A stretch of DNA of 64,000 bases from Nitrosospira sp. (GTDB lineage Bacteria; Pseudomonadota; Gammaproteobacteria; Burkholderiales; Nitrosomonadaceae), in assembly GCA_013450215.1 (NCBI GenBank), contig JACDSH010000011.1, forward strand, positions 59,896 through 123,895, given 5' to 3'. Positions 61,320 to 64,000 of the stretch are shown here, one piece after another. Position numbers and translations under genes: made by a program. The notes beneath the pieces are model-generated. The model saw only the letters and a list, made by a program, of their open reading frames with translations, ran no database searches and was not told the DNA's origin. Within the stretch, counting starts at the first letter, position 1. Each line of letters starts with the position of its first letter.

Positions 61320-61751
61320 TTAATGAGTTTGTATAGTAAGGTAGCTCCACCCGCACTCGATGAATTTTTTAGAGGCATCGAACACTAGGATTAGAGTCCC
61401 TTTGCTTGTCTGGGAAGGATTAATCACAAAGGACGTTCTGTCCTCTGATATTAGGACAGTAGCATCCATTAAGTAAGTCCAGACTACATTACCTGTAGGA
61501 CCTGCACTGACTGTGTCAGGATCTCCCAGCACCTCCAGTACTTCAGCTTGAGCGGTTATCCCTTTTTTAAGGGTAAGCGGTGTGTTGTCTTGTATGAAGA
61601 TACTGCCAGAGTCTCCAAGATAGCTCAAGTCATTCCCTAAATTCCCTCCTTCTGACATCACAGAGGTGGCGATTAGGAGCATGACTCCAGTTAAGAATGC
61701 TGTAGATTTATGCGTCAAACCCACTCTCAACGGTAGCCTATCAGTAGCCAT
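61320..61751 (-). CDS. BamE/SmpA-like envelope protein
   Basis: 143 residues with a membrane or signal stretch (STAFLTGVMLLIATSVMS, about 16-33). The mature domain has the BamE-like pattern GITAQAEVLEVLGDPDTVSAGPTGNVVWTYLMDAT and GTLILVFDASKKFIECGWS. No lipobox cysteine, so not BamE itself. Many such small secreted proteins are unassigned. Lies 31 bases downstream of the GST-like gene on the same strand. Confidence 0.6.
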   Translation of the reverse strand: MATDRLPLRVGLTHKSTAFLTGVMLLIATSVMSEGGNLGNDLSYLGDSGSIFIQDNTPLTLKKGITAQAEVLEVLGDPDTVSAGPTGNVVWTYLMDATVLISEDRTSFVINPSQTSKGTLILVFDASKKFIECGWSYLTIQTH

Positions 61752-61782
61752 TGGTTAATTACTAGAACAAACGACGTAATGA

Positions 61783-62451
61783 TTAGGGAACCTCTGTTTG
61801 TGCACTTGCATTTCTCTGTCTGGGTTTAATCATTGCATTCATGAATAATTCACTACTTGTAAGATCTGACAGCCATTCCTGAACCCTATGAAATTTAAGA
61901 CTGGTAAAAAAATTCATATCTACGCCAGCAAACTGCCTAATAAAAGGGAATATCGCAATATCGGCAAAGGAGATCTTATCCGACAATAAGTACTTATTCA
62001 GGTTGAGCATTCCTTCTAAAGTCTCGATAAAGAATAGGCAGGCACCTCCTAACGCATCCTTTGAGCTTGATGGGTAGTTTGTAAAGTACTTGTACTGGTC
62101 TAGATGTAATTTAAATTCATGATCATTTTTACGAATCAGTTCCAGCCCAGTATCAATTACGTCTTTATCTAAATCTGAATAGTGTGAAGAGCTCCCATTT
62201 GCATAGGCCCACATCATGATATCAAGACTTTCATCAATCACTTTATTGGCGAGTCTGAGAACAGGGACCGTCCCCTTGGGGCTGATTTCAATAATCTCAT
62301 GAGGTTTATTCTTAAATGAAATCTCGTATACATTAAAATCAATTCCTGAATCAATCAAAGCCATTCTTGCTCTCATCGCATAAGGACACCTTCTGTAGGA
62401 AAACAGTAATGGAATCCTTGTGTCCTTACTGAGTACATCTACATAATCCAT
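61783..62451 (-). CDS. Glutathione S-transferase-like protein
   Basis: 222 residues. N-terminal thioredoxin-fold domain with SYRRCPYAMRARMALIDSGIDFNVYEISFKNKP and the glutathione-binding SPKGTVPVLRLANKVIDESLDIMMWA, then the helical domain with KISFADIAIFPFIRQF (about 160-175). The active cysteine is in RCPYAM, as in omega/beta-type and stringent-starvation-like proteins. A/T-rich codon use like its neighbours. Confidence 0.85.
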   Translation of the reverse strand: MDYVDVLSKDTRIPLLFSYRRCPYAMRARMALIDSGIDFNVYEISFKNKPHEIIEISPKGTVPVLRLANKVIDESLDIMMWAYANGSSSHYSDLDKDVIDTGLELIRKNDHEFKLHLDQYKYFTNYPSSSKDALGGACLFFIETLEGMLNLNKYLLSDKISFADIAIFPFIRQFAGVDMNFFTSLKFHRVQEWLSDLTSSELFMNAMIKPRQRNASAQTEVP

Positions 62452-62874
62452 GAATTAAACGATTGCCCTTTAAATAAATTCCGAGTTTAGTGGAAATTGT
62501 GCACGAGTATGAAATGAGAAACAAGCACCCTAGCGGACCTTCACTGATATTGCTCAGCCTGCTAGATCACTAAGGTTTAGTGGTACTTATTTAACGGGGA
62601 ACTCCCGGACTTGGCCGGGAACGGAAATGGATTAAACTGGATCGACTAGGATATAGCGGTTAAGGCTCAGCTTAGAAATGTGTTGAAATTTATACAACAC
62701 AATTCGATCAAGAAGAGCCTACTCAGTTGGTATGTTGATTACGATCGGCTTGAGGGGATCTCAGGCCGGGATGGCTTGCTGAATGTTACTCGTCTTACAT
62801 TTATAATCGATATCTCTTAATGTACTCGTTATGCAACTTCATGATGGCCTCAGAGACGGGGCTATGCTCTAGTG
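62452..62874. other. 423-base gap with small hairpins
   Basis: No gene seen. It holds three short stems: CACTAA/TTAGTG near 62570, TCCCGG/CCGGGA near 62608, and TGTGTTG/CAACACA (62679-62701). None has a T-run; they may be parts of an untranslated RNA or chance. Confidence 0.35.
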
Positions 62875-63297
62875 CTAGCGTTGGCCACAAGCCAAATCCC
62901 ATAGGATTTTATCTATGCTTCCAGGTGGATTTAATTTATATCTTCCACTCCCTGAATCATCATTAGCTGGTCGACTGTGCCCCATACTAACGCGCTCACC
63001 ATTCCCCATATGCTCTGAGTAAAGGACGAAGGATAACGTTCTCTTCGTTTCAACTTTGCAGTCATACTCAACCTGAGTTTTTGTGGATAAATACTTTTCT
63101 CCGCCAGTCAGAAATCCAGGCACCTTGTAATCATTCATGCTCCATATCCTCACCCTATTTCCGTTTTTTTCAATGCTAATGAAATCGACATACCCGGTGA
63201 ATGAGTTATTTTTACCGACTGATGTCCATTCAGCCGCTACGTTACTACTCACAATGGCAAGAGCCAGCATTAGAAAAATCTTATGCATGATGGTCAT
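62875..63297 (-). CDS. Surface-adhesin protein E-like secreted protein
   Basis: 140 residues with a signal peptide (MHKIFLMLALAIVSSNVAAEW). The mature part has the pattern GYVDFISIEKNGNRVRIWSMNDYKVPG, YLSTKTQVEYDCKVETKRTLSF, HMGNGERV and a final PPGSIDKILWDLACGQ, as in the surface-adhesin E family, where two cysteines form a disulfide. A function in adhesion is not implied for most members. ATG 63288 is an alternative start. Confidence 0.75.
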   Translation of the reverse strand: MTIMHKIFLMLALAIVSSNVAAEWTSVGKNNSFTGYVDFISIEKNGNRVRIWSMNDYKVPGFLTGGEKYLSTKTQVEYDCKVETKRTLSFVLYSEHMGNGERVSMGHSRPANDDSGSGRYKLNPPGSIDKILWDLACGQR

Positions 63298-63577
63298 GAG
63301 ATTCGATTGAACTCAATAAGAACAGATCAGAAACGCTCACTCTGGGGAAATAAATAAAAAGTGGCTGAGTCTGAAGGCGGAGGCTCTTGAGGGTTATGCC
63401 TGGGTGAGGGCTCTGTGCCACCAGCACTCAAATGGATATGAAATACTCGTCAGATTTTATCGGTTAATCAGACCGACTCAATGCCGAATAGAAACGCTAC
63501 CCTCGGTCCACTGGTAACGTAACCATCAGCAACGAGTCGCCTGATGTACTCCTTCTAAATTACCGGTCTTTATATAC

Positions 63578-63682
63578 CTACCTTCGCGGTGGGCTGGCAA
63601 TCCTCATGGAGGATGAACTCCGAATCACAATCGCATACATCACCAAGGTAGCAGTCGTCAAAACCATCAGAAAACTCATCAT
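63578..63682 (-). CDS. 34-residue membrane peptide
   Basis: MMSFLMVLTTATLVMYAIVIRSSSSMRIASPPRR: one membrane helix and a basic tail, below the ORF-track cutoff. AAGGAG lies eight bases before the ATG, right after an intrinsic terminator. The overlapping track ORF 63570..63764 (Cys-rich, no ribosome site, running through the terminator) is less likely. No homologue known to me. Confidence 0.4.
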   Translation of the reverse strand: MMSFLMVLTTATLVMYAIVIRSSSSMRIASPPRR

Positions 63683-63696
63683 CGCCTTCACTCCTT

Positions 63697-63726
63697 AAAA
63701 AAATTAACTCTGCTCTGAGAGCAGAG
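63697..63726 (-). terminator. Intrinsic terminator just before the membrane peptide
   Basis: CTCTGCTC/GAGCAGAG, eight perfect pairs with a three-base loop, followed by TTAATTTTTTT on the minus strand. It ends where the ribosome site of the membrane peptide begins. Confidence 0.75.
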
Positions 63727-63895
63727 TGACCCGTAACGACTGATTCAACACATGCATTACACAATTAAAGCGGTGAGATCAACGATACTGCCGGTGATAT
63801 GAGCAGATCGGTTACACGGTTCAGGCCCTTATCAGATCCAATACCAATCGATCTGGTCATGGCCCTTGTACGTTTGTTAATGATTGAGGCGATTT

Positions 63896-63918
63896 AGTTC
63901 AAATTTAAAAATTGAACT
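63896..63918 (+). other. Short inverted repeat near the window end
   Basis: AGTTCAA and TTGAACT flank nine A/T bases, followed by TTTC; another TTGAAC follows at 63923. Possible weak terminator or operator. Confidence 0.25.
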
Positions 63919-64000
63919 TTTCTTGAACCCCTATCTAAAAGTTCTCACGAACCCTCTAATAGACTGTACCCATCCCCACTTCTCACCGTGGGCCTCACTC

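Noticed and set aside
63318-63514. Rightward open stretch reading KKWLSLKAEALEGYAWVRALCHQHSNGYEI
   Set aside because: About 65 codons between stops but no usable start codon or ribosome site and no family recognised; may be a remnant or chance.
63570-63764. 64-residue Cys-rich leftward ORF
   Set aside because: It would start upstream of and run through a strong terminator, without a ribosome site; the membrane peptide in another frame fits better.

Overview
The window is a bacterial chromosome segment, most likely from a betaproteobacterium. The evidence is gene order rather than a marker gene: rpoE-rseA-rseB-mucD-glutaredoxin-lepA-lepB-rnc-era-recO-pdxJ-acpS-nagZ, pepA-holC-valS (with an LTEV-type segment before ValS), ogt-xerD, and purF-metZ. 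The K+-independent H+-pyrophosphatase beside a PPi-type phosphofructokinase fits autotrophic or methylotrophic members of the Nitrosomonadales and their relatives, but the genus cannot be fixed. No rRNA, tRNA or CRISPR array was seen.

Layout. 1-2.6 kb: 3' part of purF, then metZ behind an attenuator-like leader. 2.7-5.5 kb: two cyclophilins and cysS. 5.5-17 kb: a long leftward housekeeping run ending in the sigma-E envelope stress operon. 17-25.9 kb: nadB, a decayed reading frame, ygfZ, a YoaA-type helicase, PPK2, 6-phosphogluconolactonase, an alginate-export-type porin and a GlcG-like protein. 26-30.2 kb: leftward adk-pfp-hppA, an operon centred on pyrophosphate. 30.3-33.5 kb: rightward four-gene cluster resembling the Vibrio Zrg zinc system. 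33.5-43.2 kb: pepA-holC-valS, ogt-xerD, a methyltransferase and a PhoX-like protein. 43.4-48 kb: tadA, an L,D-transpeptidase, pyrG, eno, ftsB. 48-56.4 kb: yaeQ, a broken small gene, SemiSWEET, HU, dUTPase, SelO, cupin, a lipoprotein, a candidate structured RNA, hflX.

56.5-64 kb is different: sparse genes, more A+T, short secreted or plasmid/phage-like proteins, and remnants. It holds a 318-bp inverted repeat (4 mismatches, arms 1.9 kb apart) carrying a P-type ATPase fragment and a palindromic element. A third, diverged copy of the palindromic element at 60.2 kb keeps its two stems through paired base changes, which is the most interesting signal in the window. Other notable points are an adk gene whose only well placed start is AUA, a ValS with a roughly 180-residue N-terminal extension, several short genes missed by the ORF track, and broken reading frames at 3.9, 18.9, 48.9 and 56.6/59.0 kb.

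How the genes fit together: polyphosphate and pyrophosphate use (ppk2, hppA, pfp) with adk suggests an energy economy built on PPi. The rpoE operon, mucD, ppiA and lepB serve envelope quality control. The Zrg-like cluster probably supplies zinc. All functional statements rest on motif recognition by eye; no database search was run.
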